Shown here in pieces: positions 8,437-16,554 of a stretch of DNA of 64,000 nucleotides. The stretch is taken from positions 7,908,001-7,972,000 of the forward strand of contig NZ_CP108430.1 in assembly GCF_041435335.1 (NCBI RefSeq), in the 5' to 3' direction. The first letter of the stretch is position 1. The number at the start of each line of letters is the position of its first letter. Source of the stretch: Streptomyces sp. NBC_01283 (GTDB taxonomy: Bacteria > Actinomycetota > Actinomycetes > Streptomycetales > Streptomycetaceae). Under the pieces are notes generated by a model. That model was not told where the DNA came from, searched no databases, and was given only the letters and a program-made list of their open reading frames with translations. A program made the position numbers and the translations under genes.

Positions 8437-9189
8437 TCAGGCCTGCGCGGTGGGGCGGACGACGATGTCGCCCACGTCGACACCGTCCGGCTGCTCGACG
8501 GCGAAGGCGATCGCGCGGGCCACCGCGTCCGGTGAGAGCCCGAACGCGTCCACGGAGTCGAGGATCTGGGCCTTCACCTCGGAGTCGATGTGGTCCGCGA
8601 ACTCCGTACGCACGAAGCCGGGGGAGACGACGGTGACGCGCAGGCTGTCACCGGCCTCCTGGCGCAGGCCCTCCGAGAGGGTGCGGACGGCGTTCTTCGT
8701 GGCGGCGTACACCGACTGGAGCGGAACGATGCGCAGCCCGGCGGTGGAGACGGTGTTGACGAAGTGTCCTGAGCCCTGTTCACGGAAGACGGGCAGGGCG
8801 GCGGCGATCCCGTAGAGGACGCCCTTCAGGTTCACGTCGATCATCCGTTCCCAGTCGGCGACGCGGAGGTCGTCGAGGGGCGAGATCGGACCGACGCCGG
8901 CGTTGCTGACGAGGACGTCGAGCCTGCCGAAGCGGTCGCGCGCGAGCTCGACGAGGCCGTTCAGATCCGCGCTCCGTGTCACGTCCGTGCGCACCCAGGC
9001 GGCCTCTCCGCCCGCCTGCTCGATGCGGGCGGAGAGCGTCTTGAGACGTTCCGGGCGACGTGCGCCGAGCACGACCTTCGCGCCGCGCTCGGCAAGGAGC
9101 AGAGCGGTCGCCTCGCCGATGCCGCTGCTGGCACCCGTGATCGCCACGACCTTTCCCGCGATTCCCTCGGTTCCCGCGATTCCCGACAT
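8437..9189 (-). CDS. SDR family NAD(P)-dependent oxidoreductase
   Basis: A 250-residue classical short-chain dehydrogenase. Motifs in order are TGASSGIGEATAL (cofactor-binding TGxxxGIG), NAG in VLVSNAGVG, the catalytic serine region NTVSTAG and the YAATK active-site Tyr-Lys pair. The substrate is unknown. Start MSGIAG at 9187-9189 was chosen over an ATG 6 codons upstream because GAAAGGA lies about 9 bases before it. Two palindromic operators lie in the shared region with the divergent TetR gene, so this enzyme is probably repressed by that protein. Confidence 0.92.
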   Translation of the reverse strand: MSGIAGTEGIAGKVVAITGASSGIGEATALLLAERGAKVVLGARRPERLKTLSARIEQAGGEAAWVRTDVTRSADLNGLVELARDRFGRLDVLVSNAGVGPISPLDDLRVADWERMIDVNLKGVLYGIAAALPVFREQGSGHFVNTVSTAGLRIVPLQSVYAATKNAVRTLSEGLRQEAGDSLRVTVVSPGFVRTEFADHIDSEVKAQILDSVDAFGLSPDAVARAIAFAVEQPDGVDVGDIVVRPTAQA

Positions 9190-9259
9190 GATCGGCAGTC
9201 CTTTCAAGAGAGGTCCTCCGTGAGGGCGGAGGGCAGGGCAGTCCTGTGCCCCGGAGGTA

Positions 9260-9314
9260 AAGTGGAGGCTCCTCCACTTCGCGTCTTCACGTTAAGCGGA
9301 GGTGCCTCCACTTA
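9260..9314. promoter_or_regulatory. Twin palindromic operators between SDR and tetR genes
   Basis: Site 1 at 9260-9279 is AAGTGGAGGCTCCTCCACTT, a perfect 9-2-9 palindrome. Site 2 at 9293-9314 has arms TAAGCGGAGG and CCTCCACTTA around TG, with one mismatch. Their centres are 34 bases apart. The shared motif is AAGYGGAGG-N2-CCTCCACTT, lying between two divergent genes, one of them a TetR regulator: the usual place for its binding sites. Confidence 0.75.
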
Positions 9315-9410
9315 GCAAGCAGGGGGTGAGTGACGGCAGCCGGGGACAGGGGAGGATGGCGGAGGCGGCGATGGACGGCAGCCGACGGCGTACGGCAGGG
9401 GAGAGCACTG

Positions 9411-9986
9411 ATGGGCCGAGAGGCAGGCCGCCCGCTGAGGGCGGACGCGCAGCGCAACCGGGACAAGATCCTGGCCGCCGCGGTGCGGATGTTCACCGAG
9501 GAGGGGCTCGACGCGCACTTCGAGCGCATCGCCCGGGAGGCGGGCGTGGGGACCGGCACCCTCTACCGGAACTTCCCGACGCGGGAGGCGCTGATCGAGG
9601 CGGCCTACCGCAACGAAGTGGCCCGGCTCTGCGACGCCGTCCCCGAGCTGCTGGCGACGCTGCCGCCCCGGGAGGCCCTGCACGCCTGGATGCGCCGCTT
9701 CGTCGACTACGCGACCGCCAAGCTCGGCATGGCCGAAGCGCTGCGGGCCGTCGTCGCCTCAGGGGGTGACCCCTACGCCGACAGCCGTGAGATGATCCAG
9801 GGGGCGCTCTCCTCGCTCCTGGAGGCGGGGGTCACCGCCGGTGTCATCCGCTCCGACCTCCGGCCGGCCGACCTGTTCGCCGCGCTGGCCGGCATCGCGC
9901 TCACCTCGGCCAGGCCCGAACAGCGCGAGCAGGCCGAACGCCTGCTGGACCTCCTGCTGGACGGTCTGACGCACGGGACCCGCTGA
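9411..9986 (+). CDS. TetR/AcrR family transcriptional regulator
   Basis: A 191-residue repressor-type protein. Residues about 15-60 form the TetR helix-turn-helix (ILAAAVRMFTEEGL, then ERIAREAGVGTGTLYRNFPT). The remainder is an all-helical ligand-binding and dimer domain, with the RLLDLLLDGL type of C-terminus. The ATG at 9411 has GGGGAG upstream and keeps the usual ten to fifteen residues before the DNA-binding helices. It is divergent from the SDR gene and faces two matching palindromes, so self-control and repression of the SDR are likely. Ligand unknown. Confidence 0.92.
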   Translation: MGREAGRPLRADAQRNRDKILAAAVRMFTEEGLDAHFERIAREAGVGTGTLYRNFPTREALIEAAYRNEVARLCDAVPELLATLPPREALHAWMRRFVDYATAKLGMAEALRAVVASGGDPYADSREMIQGALSSLLEAGVTAGVIRSDLRPADLFAALAGIALTSARPEQREQAERLLDLLLDGLTHGTR

Positions 9987-10042
9987 CCCCAGGGTTACTG
10001 TCGAGTAAGGTCTGCCTCCTCTCGCCCCCCGGAGGAGAGAGC

Positions 10043-10285
10043 ATGCCGCCGGTGTTCCGTTCCCCGATGCTCCTGGCCGGCCTGCTGGCCGGGCCGGCGC
10101 ACCGCCGCGCCGGCCACGGCGGCCTTCTTCGTGGGGTGTTCCCCGCCAACGTGCGGATGGCGGCGGACTGGCGGTGCCGCCCCGCCCCGCTCAGGGCCGC
10201 GGCGCTCGGCCGCCTGCCGCTCCAGGTTCCGCTCGTGCTGTGGGCGAGGAACATGGCGGGGCAGGCGGAGTCACGGCGCGGCTGA
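10043..10285 (+). pseudogene. Remnant of a DoxX-like membrane protein gene
   Basis: An open frame of 80 codons begins MPPVFRSPMLLAGLLAG after a good GGAGGAG site and ends GVFPANVRMAADW...LPLQVPLVLWARNMAGQAE, both resembling the two ends of small four-helix DoxX-like proteins, which are usually about 120-130 residues. The middle is far too short. Between 10097 and 10135 the family-like text is in another frame, where TAAPATAAFFVG can be read; this would continue into GVFPANV if one more G were present at 10132-10135. I infer an internal deletion plus a one-base loss that together restore an open frame. It could still be translated, but the membrane core is missing. Confidence 0.6.
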
Positions 10286-10296
10286 GTCCTGGCCCG

Positions 10297-11535
10297 CTAG
10301 CCCACCGCGCTGTTCCGGCCCGCGACCGCGGTGGAGGTCGTCGTGGTGTGGGCCAGGCGTGCGGTGCGGGTGGGGACGTCGACCGTGTACGTGTCCACGG
10401 TCATGGCCCGCTCGGAGACCTTCAGGACCATGAACCCCACGTCGGAGAAGTTCTGCCAGGCGGCGGGGTGGTCGAAGTGGGCCTTGCCGTCACCGGACTT
10501 GGCGGCGGCCCCGCAGACGATCTGGCGGGTGCCGGCCGTGCGGGTCGTGGGCTCCAGGACCTGGAGGGTGTGGTCGTGCCCGGACAGGATCAGGTCGGCC
10601 CTGCCGCACACCACCTGCTCGTACAGCTCCTTGAGGTGGATCCCGCGCGTGTAGTGGCCGATGAGGAATCCGTCGTACGAACCGGCGCTGCCGTGCTTCC
10701 CGTTGTTCAGGTAGGGGTGGTGGCCGAGCACCACCTTCCAGCGGGCCCGGGACGCGGCCAGCGAGGCGTCGAGCCACTGGCGCTGGGCGCGCATGTAGGG
10801 GCCGTCCCACTTGTAGTGGGCCGAGGTCTGCGCGACGGTCGAGGCCACGGGGTTGGTGTCGAGGGCGAAGAACTCCACCACCGGGTCGCCGTGCCCCGCG
10901 TCCCCGGACGACGGCAGGGCGACGTTGTAGTAGCGGCTCGGCATGTACCAGCGCGGTGAGGTGGCCGCGTAGGAGACCTCGCGGTCGCCGCGCGAGGGGT
11001 CACCACCGCTGCCCGGGATCAGGCCGGAGCAGTCGTGGTTGCCGAGGACCATGAGCCAGGGCACGTCGATGCCGGTGTTGGGCGTCTCGAACTTGTCCCG
11101 GAACTCGGAGTCGTGGTCGGACTCGGGCCCGTTCTCGTAGATGTTGTCGCCGAGCCCGACGGCCAGCGAGATGCCCTCGGCACGGCATACCCGCCGGGCG
11201 GCCTCGGTCACGGCGAGCTGCTCCTCGCCGCCGGTGCCGGAGTCCCCGGTCACCAGGACGGCGAACTCCCCCTTCCGGTTCGGCGCGTCGGGGAAGGGGA
11301 ACTTCGTGACGCCCCGGGCCGCCGTGGCCCGCGCCGCCGTGGCCTGCGGCGCGCCGAACGGCAGCACGGCGAGCGCGGCCCCGGCGGCGGCACCGCCGAG
11401 CAGCGTGCGCCGGCCAAGGGCGACGGCCTGCGGCCCCCACGTGTCGGCGAGGTCCCGGGCCAGCGGCGGGTCGGCCCGCAGCCACTGCTTCTCGGTCAAG
11501 TCCGCCCGGGGCGGTATCAGTTCGTCATCGCACAT
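10297..11535 (-). CDS. Secreted metallophosphoesterase (purple acid phosphatase-like)
   Basis: A 412-residue exported phosphatase. A cytoplasmic leader precedes the twin-arginine signal GRRTLLGGAAAGAALAVLPF near residue 42. The calcineurin-like metal centre is complete: LVTGDSG, GLGDNIY, VLGNHDC, VVLGHHPY and SGHDHTLQV. It probably frees phosphate from organic esters outside the cell. Start MCDDELIPP at 11533-11535 has GGGAGAA about 7 bases ahead. It lies between the DoxX remnant and the divergent CoA-transferase gene. No PHO-box-like repeat stood out upstream. Confidence 0.9.
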   Translation of the reverse strand: MCDDELIPPRADLTEKQWLRADPPLARDLADTWGPQAVALGRRTLLGGAAAGAALAVLPFGAPQATAARATAARGVTKFPFPDAPNRKGEFAVLVTGDSGTGGEEQLAVTEAARRVCRAEGISLAVGLGDNIYENGPESDHDSEFRDKFETPNTGIDVPWLMVLGNHDCSGLIPGSGGDPSRGDREVSYAATSPRWYMPSRYYNVALPSSGDAGHGDPVVEFFALDTNPVASTVAQTSAHYKWDGPYMRAQRQWLDASLAASRARWKVVLGHHPYLNNGKHGSAGSYDGFLIGHYTRGIHLKELYEQVVCGRADLILSGHDHTLQVLEPTTRTAGTRQIVCGAAAKSGDGKAHFDHPAAWQNFSDVGFMVLKVSERAMTVDTYTVDVPTRTARLAHTTTTSTAVAGRNSAVG

Positions 11536-11722
11536 CAGAGCGTTCTCCCATACCGGCGCGGACAGAGGAAGACGATCAGGCGAATTAACGGTGTAGACAT
11601 GGCCACCGGGCCGGAGCGGGCCGCCCCGCCACCGCCCGGTGCACCCCTGCCCGGCAGCGGGCCCCGGCCCTGGCCGACGATGGACGGGTCCGCGTTCGCC
11701 ACGGCCAAGGAGGCCGCCGTAC

Positions 11723-12931
11723 ATGCCCGACGAACCCCGCCCCGCGTCACCCCTGGCCGGCCTGAAGGTCGTGGACCTCTCGAAGATCCTCGCCGGCCCG
11801 TACGTCACGATGTCCCTCGCCGACCTGGGCGCGGACGTCATCAAGGTCGAGCACCCTCGCGGCGGCGACCCCACCCGCGCCTGGGGCCCGCCCTTCAACG
11901 GCCCCGACGCCACCTACTACCTCGCGGCCAACCGCAACAAGCGCTCGGTGACCCTGGACCTCAAGTCCCCCGAAGGGCAGGAGGCTGTGCACCGGATGCT
12001 CGCCGACGCCGACGTGATGGTGGAGAACTTCCGCCCCGGCAGCTCCCTGGCCGACGTCTTCGACTACCGCACCCTCAGCGAGCGCTACCCCCGCCTCGTC
12101 CTGCTCCACATCTCGGCGTTCGGCGACACGGGACCGCTGCGCGACGAACCCGGGTACGACATGGTCGCGCAGGCGAGCGCCGGTCTGATGTCGCTCACCG
12201 GCGAGCCGGAAGGACCGCCCGTCAAGGCCGGTTACGCGATGGGCGACCTCGGCGCGGCCCTCTTCGGCCTCATCGGCGTCACCTCGGCCCTCGTCGAGCG
12301 CGAGCGCACGGGACGCGGCCAGTACGTCACGACCTCCCTCTACGAGTCGCAGCTCGCCCTGCACATCAACTGGGCCACGGGCTACTTCGCCACCGGGGAA
12401 CGGCCCACCCGCCTCGGCTCGGGCCACCCCAGCCTCGTCCCGTACCAGGCCTATGCGGCAGCGGACGGACACTTCGTGATCGCCGTCGGCAGCGACGGAC
12501 TGTTCCGGCGGCTGAGCGAGTCACTCGGCCACCCCGAGTGGGCCGACGACTCGCGCTTCGCCACCAACCGCGCCCGCGTCACCCACCGCAGGGCCCTCAA
12601 CGCCAAGCTGGAGGCGGTACTCGTCGACGAGACGGTGGCCCACTGGTGCGCGCTGCTCAAGCCGCGCGGCGTGCCCGTCGCCCCCATCCGCACCCTCGAC
12701 GAGGTCTACGACTGCCCGCAGACCGCGGCGCTCGGCATGGTCCACAAGGTCGACCACCCCGATGTGGGCCCGCTCCAGCAGGTCGCCTTCCCCGTCAGCT
12801 TCCGCGGCGAACGCCCCGCCGTGCGCACCGCGCCTCCCACGCTCGGCCTGCACAGCCGGGTCGTACTCGCCGAACACGGCTACGAGGAAGCGGACATCGA
12901 CCGCTTGCTCGCCCCTCCGCGGGAACCCTGA
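11723..12931 (+). CDS. CaiB/BaiF family CoA transferase
   Basis: A 402-residue class III CoA transferase, expected to move CoA between an acyl-CoA and a free acid by way of an enzyme aspartyl thioester. LAGLKVVDLSKILAGPYVTM and DLGADVIKVEHPRGGDPTR are the N-terminal signatures. YDMVAQASAGLMSLTG carries the catalytic Asp, and GRGQYVTTSLYESQLAL is also conserved. The start MPDEPRP has AAGGAGG at the ideal distance. The acyl substrate is unknown; no dedicated partner enzyme adjoins it. Confidence 0.92.
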   Translation: MPDEPRPASPLAGLKVVDLSKILAGPYVTMSLADLGADVIKVEHPRGGDPTRAWGPPFNGPDATYYLAANRNKRSVTLDLKSPEGQEAVHRMLADADVMVENFRPGSSLADVFDYRTLSERYPRLVLLHISAFGDTGPLRDEPGYDMVAQASAGLMSLTGEPEGPPVKAGYAMGDLGAALFGLIGVTSALVERERTGRGQYVTTSLYESQLALHINWATGYFATGERPTRLGSGHPSLVPYQAYAAADGHFVIAVGSDGLFRRLSESLGHPEWADDSRFATNRARVTHRRALNAKLEAVLVDETVAHWCALLKPRGVPVAPIRTLDEVYDCPQTAALGMVHKVDHPDVGPLQQVAFPVSFRGERPAVRTAPPTLGLHSRVVLAEHGYEEADIDRLLAPPREP

Positions 12932-12958
12932 CGTCTCCCCGGGGTCTCAGGTGCCGTC

Positions 12959-14194
12959 TCAGGTGCCCAGCCGGTGCAGCGCGGCGCCCACCAGCGTCCG
13001 TACGCCCGGCAGCAGGACCGCGAGGTCCGGGGCGAACAGGGAGCTGTGGTTGCCCGGCACCCCGGTGATCTTCTCGCCGAGCCCCTGCCCCGGGGCTTCG
13101 TGCCAGGTGGCCTCCGGTGTCGAGGCGACGAACCAGAAGTCGTAGGGCACCCCGGCGGGCACGAGGAGGGAGAAGTCCTCGCTGCCCATCGCGGGCCCGA
13201 AGTCGACCACGCGGTCCGTGCCGAACAGTTCGCCGTGCAGGGCCGCGATCTCCGCGTCCAGCGCCGCGTCGTTGACCGTGGCGGGGAAACTCGCGCCGGC
13301 GTTCACCTCGGGCGGCGTCGGGCACCCGGCGGCCTGGCACTCTCCCTCGACGATGCGGCGGACGGCGGCCAGGACGCGCTCGCGCACCTTCGCGTCCTGC
13401 GTACGGAGGTTCAGCCCGAGCCGGGCCTCCGAGGGGATGATGTTGGGCCGCTGCCCGGCGTTGAACTGTCCCGTGGTCAGCACCGCCGCTTCCGCCGCGG
13501 ACACCTCGCGGGAGACGATGGTCTGCAGCCGCGTGACGATGTACGCGGCGGTCACCACCGGATCGACGGTCGCCTCGGGCCGTGAACCGTGGCCGCCGAC
13601 CCCGGGCACCACGATGTGCAGGTCGTCGGCAGCCGACATGATCAGCCCCGGGGTGTGCGAGACGAAGCCCGCGGGGCCGGGGGCGACATGCTGGCCGAAG
13701 ACCGCGTCGGGGCGGGGGAACCGCTCTCGCAGCCCGTCGGCGACCATCGCCTCCGCTCCGCCGCCCCCTTCCTCGGCGGGCTGCCCGATCACCACGACGG
13801 TGCCGGTCCACGTCTCCCGGGCGGCCGCGAGCGCCTCGGCGGCGAACGTCAGCCAGGTGATGTGCATGTCGTGGCCGCAGGCGTGCATCACGCCGTCCAC
13901 GGTGGAGGCGTACGCGAGCCCCGTGGTCTCCGTGACCGGCAGCGCGTCCATGTCACCGCGCAGCCACACCACGGGCCCGTCGCCGTTCTCCAGGACGCCC
14001 ACGACGCCGGTGCGCCCCACTCCGGTCGTCACCGCGTACCCGGCGCCCCGCAGCCGTTCGGCGAGGACCCCGGCCGTGCGGTGCTCCTGGAAGGAGAGCT
14101 CCGGGTGGCGGTGCAGGTCCTGGTAGAGCGCCTCGATGTCACGCGTCTTCACCCCGGAGGTGAGGTCCAGGGCGAGGCTCGCTGCGGTGGGCAT
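12959..14194 (-). CDS. M20 family amidohydrolase/peptidase
   Basis: A 411-residue cytoplasmic metallohydrolase of the IAA-amino-acid hydrolase or aminoacylase type, splitting N-acyl amino acids. Conserved pieces include YQDLHRHPELSFQEH, the metal ligand loops WLRGDMDALPV and MHACGHDMH, the catalytic glutamate region GQPAEEGGGGAEAM, and FGQHVAPGPAG. The dimerisation domain lies between residues about 185 and 300. It converges on the CoA transferase gene with a 27-base gap and is divergent from the SRPBCC gene. Confidence 0.9.
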   Translation of the reverse strand: MPTAASLALDLTSGVKTRDIEALYQDLHRHPELSFQEHRTAGVLAERLRGAGYAVTTGVGRTGVVGVLENGDGPVVWLRGDMDALPVTETTGLAYASTVDGVMHACGHDMHITWLTFAAEALAAARETWTGTVVVIGQPAEEGGGGAEAMVADGLRERFPRPDAVFGQHVAPGPAGFVSHTPGLIMSAADDLHIVVPGVGGHGSRPEATVDPVVTAAYIVTRLQTIVSREVSAAEAAVLTTGQFNAGQRPNIIPSEARLGLNLRTQDAKVRERVLAAVRRIVEGECQAAGCPTPPEVNAGASFPATVNDAALDAEIAALHGELFGTDRVVDFGPAMGSEDFSLLVPAGVPYDFWFVASTPEATWHEAPGQGLGEKITGVPGNHSSLFAPDLAVLLPGVRTLVGAALHRLGT

Positions 14195-14347
14195 GAGGCT
14201 CCTTACGTTCGGGGCATACGGGGGAGGAGATCACCCTCCCCGTCACCCTCGCACAGGGCGTGCTGCCCGGCAGCGGTGCCTCGGAAGGCGCCTGAGGTGG
14301 CGAGGTGCAAAAATCGTGCCATACCCCCCAGGAGGAGTGTGGGCAGC

Positions 14348-14794
14348 GTGTCCCGGAACCGCCGTCTGATCCTGGCCTCGCCGACCGAGGTCTGGAGCCT
14401 GCTGTCCGACGGTCACCGGTACGGGGAGTGGGTGACGGGAACCCAGGAGGTGCTCGCCGCGGACGCGCACTGGCCGGCGGTGGGCGCCCGCCTGAAGGTC
14501 CGGGTCGGGGTCGGTCCGCTGCTCCTGGACGACATCTGCGTCGTACGGATCAGCGAACCGGAGAGCCGCCTGCAGCTGGAGGCGAAGGCGGGCCCCTTCG
14601 GAGCGGCCCGCATCGCCATGAACCTGATCCCCTGGGGCGAGCACACTCTCCTCATCCTCGACTGGCACCCGCTCCGGGGCCCCGGCACCCGCATGCACGG
14701 CCTCCCCGTGGACTACGTCGTCGCGGTCCGCAACGGCATGATGCTGACAAAGCTGGCCCGCATCGCGGTGAGCGAACACGGCCGCAACATCTGA
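14348..14794 (+). CDS. SRPBCC family protein (START-like)
   Basis: A 148-residue protein with the helix-grip layout of polyketide cyclase/START-like domains: an N-terminal strand and helix (NRRLILASPTEVWSLLSDGHRYGEWV), a central beta sheet, and a long C-terminal helix. These proteins bind hydrophobic ligands; the ligand here is unknown. The start is GTG at 14348, about 10 bases after GGAGGAG; an in-frame GTG at 14339 sits too close to that site but cannot be excluded. It converges on the amidohydrolase gene. Confidence 0.75.
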   Translation: MSRNRRLILASPTEVWSLLSDGHRYGEWVTGTQEVLAADAHWPAVGARLKVRVGVGPLLLDDICVVRISEPESRLQLEAKAGPFGAARIAMNLIPWGEHTLLILDWHPLRGPGTRMHGLPVDYVVAVRNGMMLTKLARIAVSEHGRNI

Positions 14795-14889
14795 TCCGGG
14801 CGTCACCCAACGCGGGCATCGGACGCACGACCCCGAGGCGTTACCTCGACGGTGGTGCCAGCCCCACCCCCTTCGGGCGGCCGGGGACC

Positions 14890-15702
14890 TCAGAGGCGGA
14901 AGATCCGGCGTGCGTTGCCGGACAGGAACAGCTCGGTGGTCTCCTCGTCCAGGTCCAGTTCGGCCAGGTGCTCCAGCGCCTTGGCTGGCGTGATCATGGG
15001 GTAGTTGGTACCGAAGAGCACCTTCCGGCGGCCCCGGCCGCGTAGATAGTCGACCAGTTCGCGCGGGTAACGGCGGGCGGTATAGGCGCTGGTGTCGATG
15101 GAGACGTTGGCGTGCTTGTCGGCCACCGCGATCATCTCCGTGGTCCACGGGTAGCCGATGTGGCCGCACACGATGGGCAGTTCGGGGAAGTCGAGCGCGA
15201 CCTGGTCGATGTACGGGATGGGCCGACCGGTCTCGGAGGGACGCAGTGGACCGGTGTGCCCGACCTGGGTGCAGAACGGGACGCCGAGTTCGACGCAGGC
15301 GGCGTACAAGGGGTAGTACAGCCGGTCGGTGGGCGGGAGTTGCCAGAGCCAGGGCACGATCCGCAGGGCCACGAAGCCGAGTTCGTCGACCGCGCGGCGC
15401 AGTTCCCGCACGGCCCGGACCGGCCGGGTGAGGTCCACCCCGGCGACTCCGCGCAGCCGCCCGTCGGACCTGGCGACGAAATCGGCGGCCTCGTCGTTGC
15501 TGATCAGCGGGCCCTGGGGCCCGTACCACGCAGCCGAAAGGCCGATCTCGACATCGGCCGTGGCCATCGCGGCCACGGTGGCCGCGACCGGCAACGGCTC
15601 GTCCAGCAGCTCCATCCCCGTCCATCGGCGCAACGACTCGAACATCTCGTGGTTGGAGTGGCGGAGCGTCGGGTGCTGCATCCACGCGTCGATGACCGGC
15701 AC
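14890..15702 (-). CDS. Amidohydrolase 2 family protein
   Basis: A 270-residue TIM-barrel metal-dependent hydrolase or decarboxylase of the ACMSD-like group. Beginning MPVIDAWMQHPTLRHS, it lacks the usual HxH pair at the first strand: DAWMQHP replaces DxHxH. Later ligand regions remain: FCTQVGHTG, VCGHIGYPW and the C-terminal LFGTNYPM with a conserved Asn in place of Asp. Loss of these first metal ligands is noteworthy and could mean altered chemistry. It lies just downstream of, and on the same strand as, the TetR gene at 15767-16366. Confidence 0.8.
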   Translation of the reverse strand: MPVIDAWMQHPTLRHSNHEMFESLRRWTGMELLDEPLPVAATVAAMATADVEIGLSAAWYGPQGPLISNDEAADFVARSDGRLRGVAGVDLTRPVRAVRELRRAVDELGFVALRIVPWLWQLPPTDRLYYPLYAACVELGVPFCTQVGHTGPLRPSETGRPIPYIDQVALDFPELPIVCGHIGYPWTTEMIAVADKHANVSIDTSAYTARRYPRELVDYLRGRGRRKVLFGTNYPMITPAKALEHLAELDLDEETTELFLSGNARRIFRL

Positions 15703-15766
15703 AGGATTCCCTTCCTGGACAGGGGTGGGCTGGGGGAGGGGTACGGGAGAAGTGCGGGCGCGGTTG

Positions 15767-16366
15767 TCAGTGTGACCGCGGTTGCCGCAGGCCGCGCAGG
15801 AGCAGCTCGATCAGACGGCGGGAGTCGTAGCGGCCGGGGTCGCTGTCATGCCCGATGCAGAGGTTGCCGATGCCGCGCATCAGTTCATAGGCGCGCGTGC
15901 CGGGCTCGATCTCGCCCGCGTCGACCGCGGCGTCGAGCAACTGCTCGCAGACGGGCACGAGTCGGTCGAGGAAGTACGTGTGCAGCGCTTCGAAGCCGCT
16001 GCTGTCCGACTGCATCGCGTTGGCGAGGCCGTGCTTCGTGACCAGGAAATCGACGAAGAGGCCGACCCACCGGTGCAGCGCCGCACGTGGCGAGTCGGCG
16101 TCCGCCAGCAGGGCCGGGCCGGCCTCGGCGCACGCCTCGACCTGGTGGCGGTAGACGGCGACGACGAGATCCGCCCGGGTGGGGAAGTGGCGGTAGATCG
16201 TCCCCACCCCGACGCCCGCCCTGGCCGCGATCTCGCGGATCGGCGCGTCGACACCGGAGGTGACGAACACCGCGGCGGCGGCGGTGAGCAGCGTCTGTTC
16301 ATTGCGCTGCGCGTCGGCTCGCTTGCTGCGGGCCGGCACCTCTCCGGAGTTGCTTGCGGCGGGCAT
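15767..16366 (-). CDS. TetR/AcrR family transcriptional regulator
   Basis: A 199-residue TetR-type repressor. The DNA-binding part is LLTAAAAVFVTSGVDAPIRE, then IAARAGVGVGTIYRHFPTRAD. The remaining helices form the ligand pocket (HRWVGLFVDFLVTKHGLA) and the dimer surface. ATG at 16364-16366 was chosen over a start 40 codons upstream because GGAAGGAG precedes it and the extra residues would be read from operator DNA. The amidohydrolase gene follows on the same strand, 64 bases downstream, and may be cotranscribed. A nested palindrome covers the promoter region shared with the divergent hydrolase gene. Confidence 0.92.
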   Translation of the reverse strand: MPAASNSGEVPARSKRADAQRNEQTLLTAAAAVFVTSGVDAPIREIAARAGVGVGTIYRHFPTRADLVVAVYRHQVEACAEAGPALLADADSPRAALHRWVGLFVDFLVTKHGLANAMQSDSSGFEALHTYFLDRLVPVCEQLLDAAVDAGEIEPGTRAYELMRGIGNLCIGHDSDPGRYDSRRLIELLLRGLRQPRSH

Positions 16367-16388
16367 CACGCGCTCCTTCCAGCGGTCG

Positions 16389-16439
16389 TTGACAAAGCGG
16401 AACGCGGTTCCGTATCGTAATCGGAACAGCGTTCCGCTT
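16389..16439 (+). promoter_or_regulatory. Promoter with nested operator for the alpha/beta hydrolase / tetR divergon
   Basis: TTGACA at 16389-16394, 18 bases, then TATCGT at 16413-16418 form a consensus-like promoter towards the hydrolase gene. Over it lie two 6-3-6 palindromes of the form CGGAAC-N3-GTTCCG, at 16398-16412 and 16422-16436. The outer arms AAGCGGAACGC (16395) and GCGTTCCGCTT (ending 16439) pair with each other as well, so the whole 45 bases is one large symmetrical site. This fits repression by the adjacent TetR protein blocking RNA polymerase. Confidence 0.75.
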
Positions 16440-16554
16440 GCAGCATATCTGAAGCGCGACGTTTCACATTGCTCTGCCTCCCACACTGTCCCGCCTCCTT
16501 GGCTGCCGATCGCGACAGACCGGCAGCGGAGGCCATCGAAGGGGAACGCGCATC

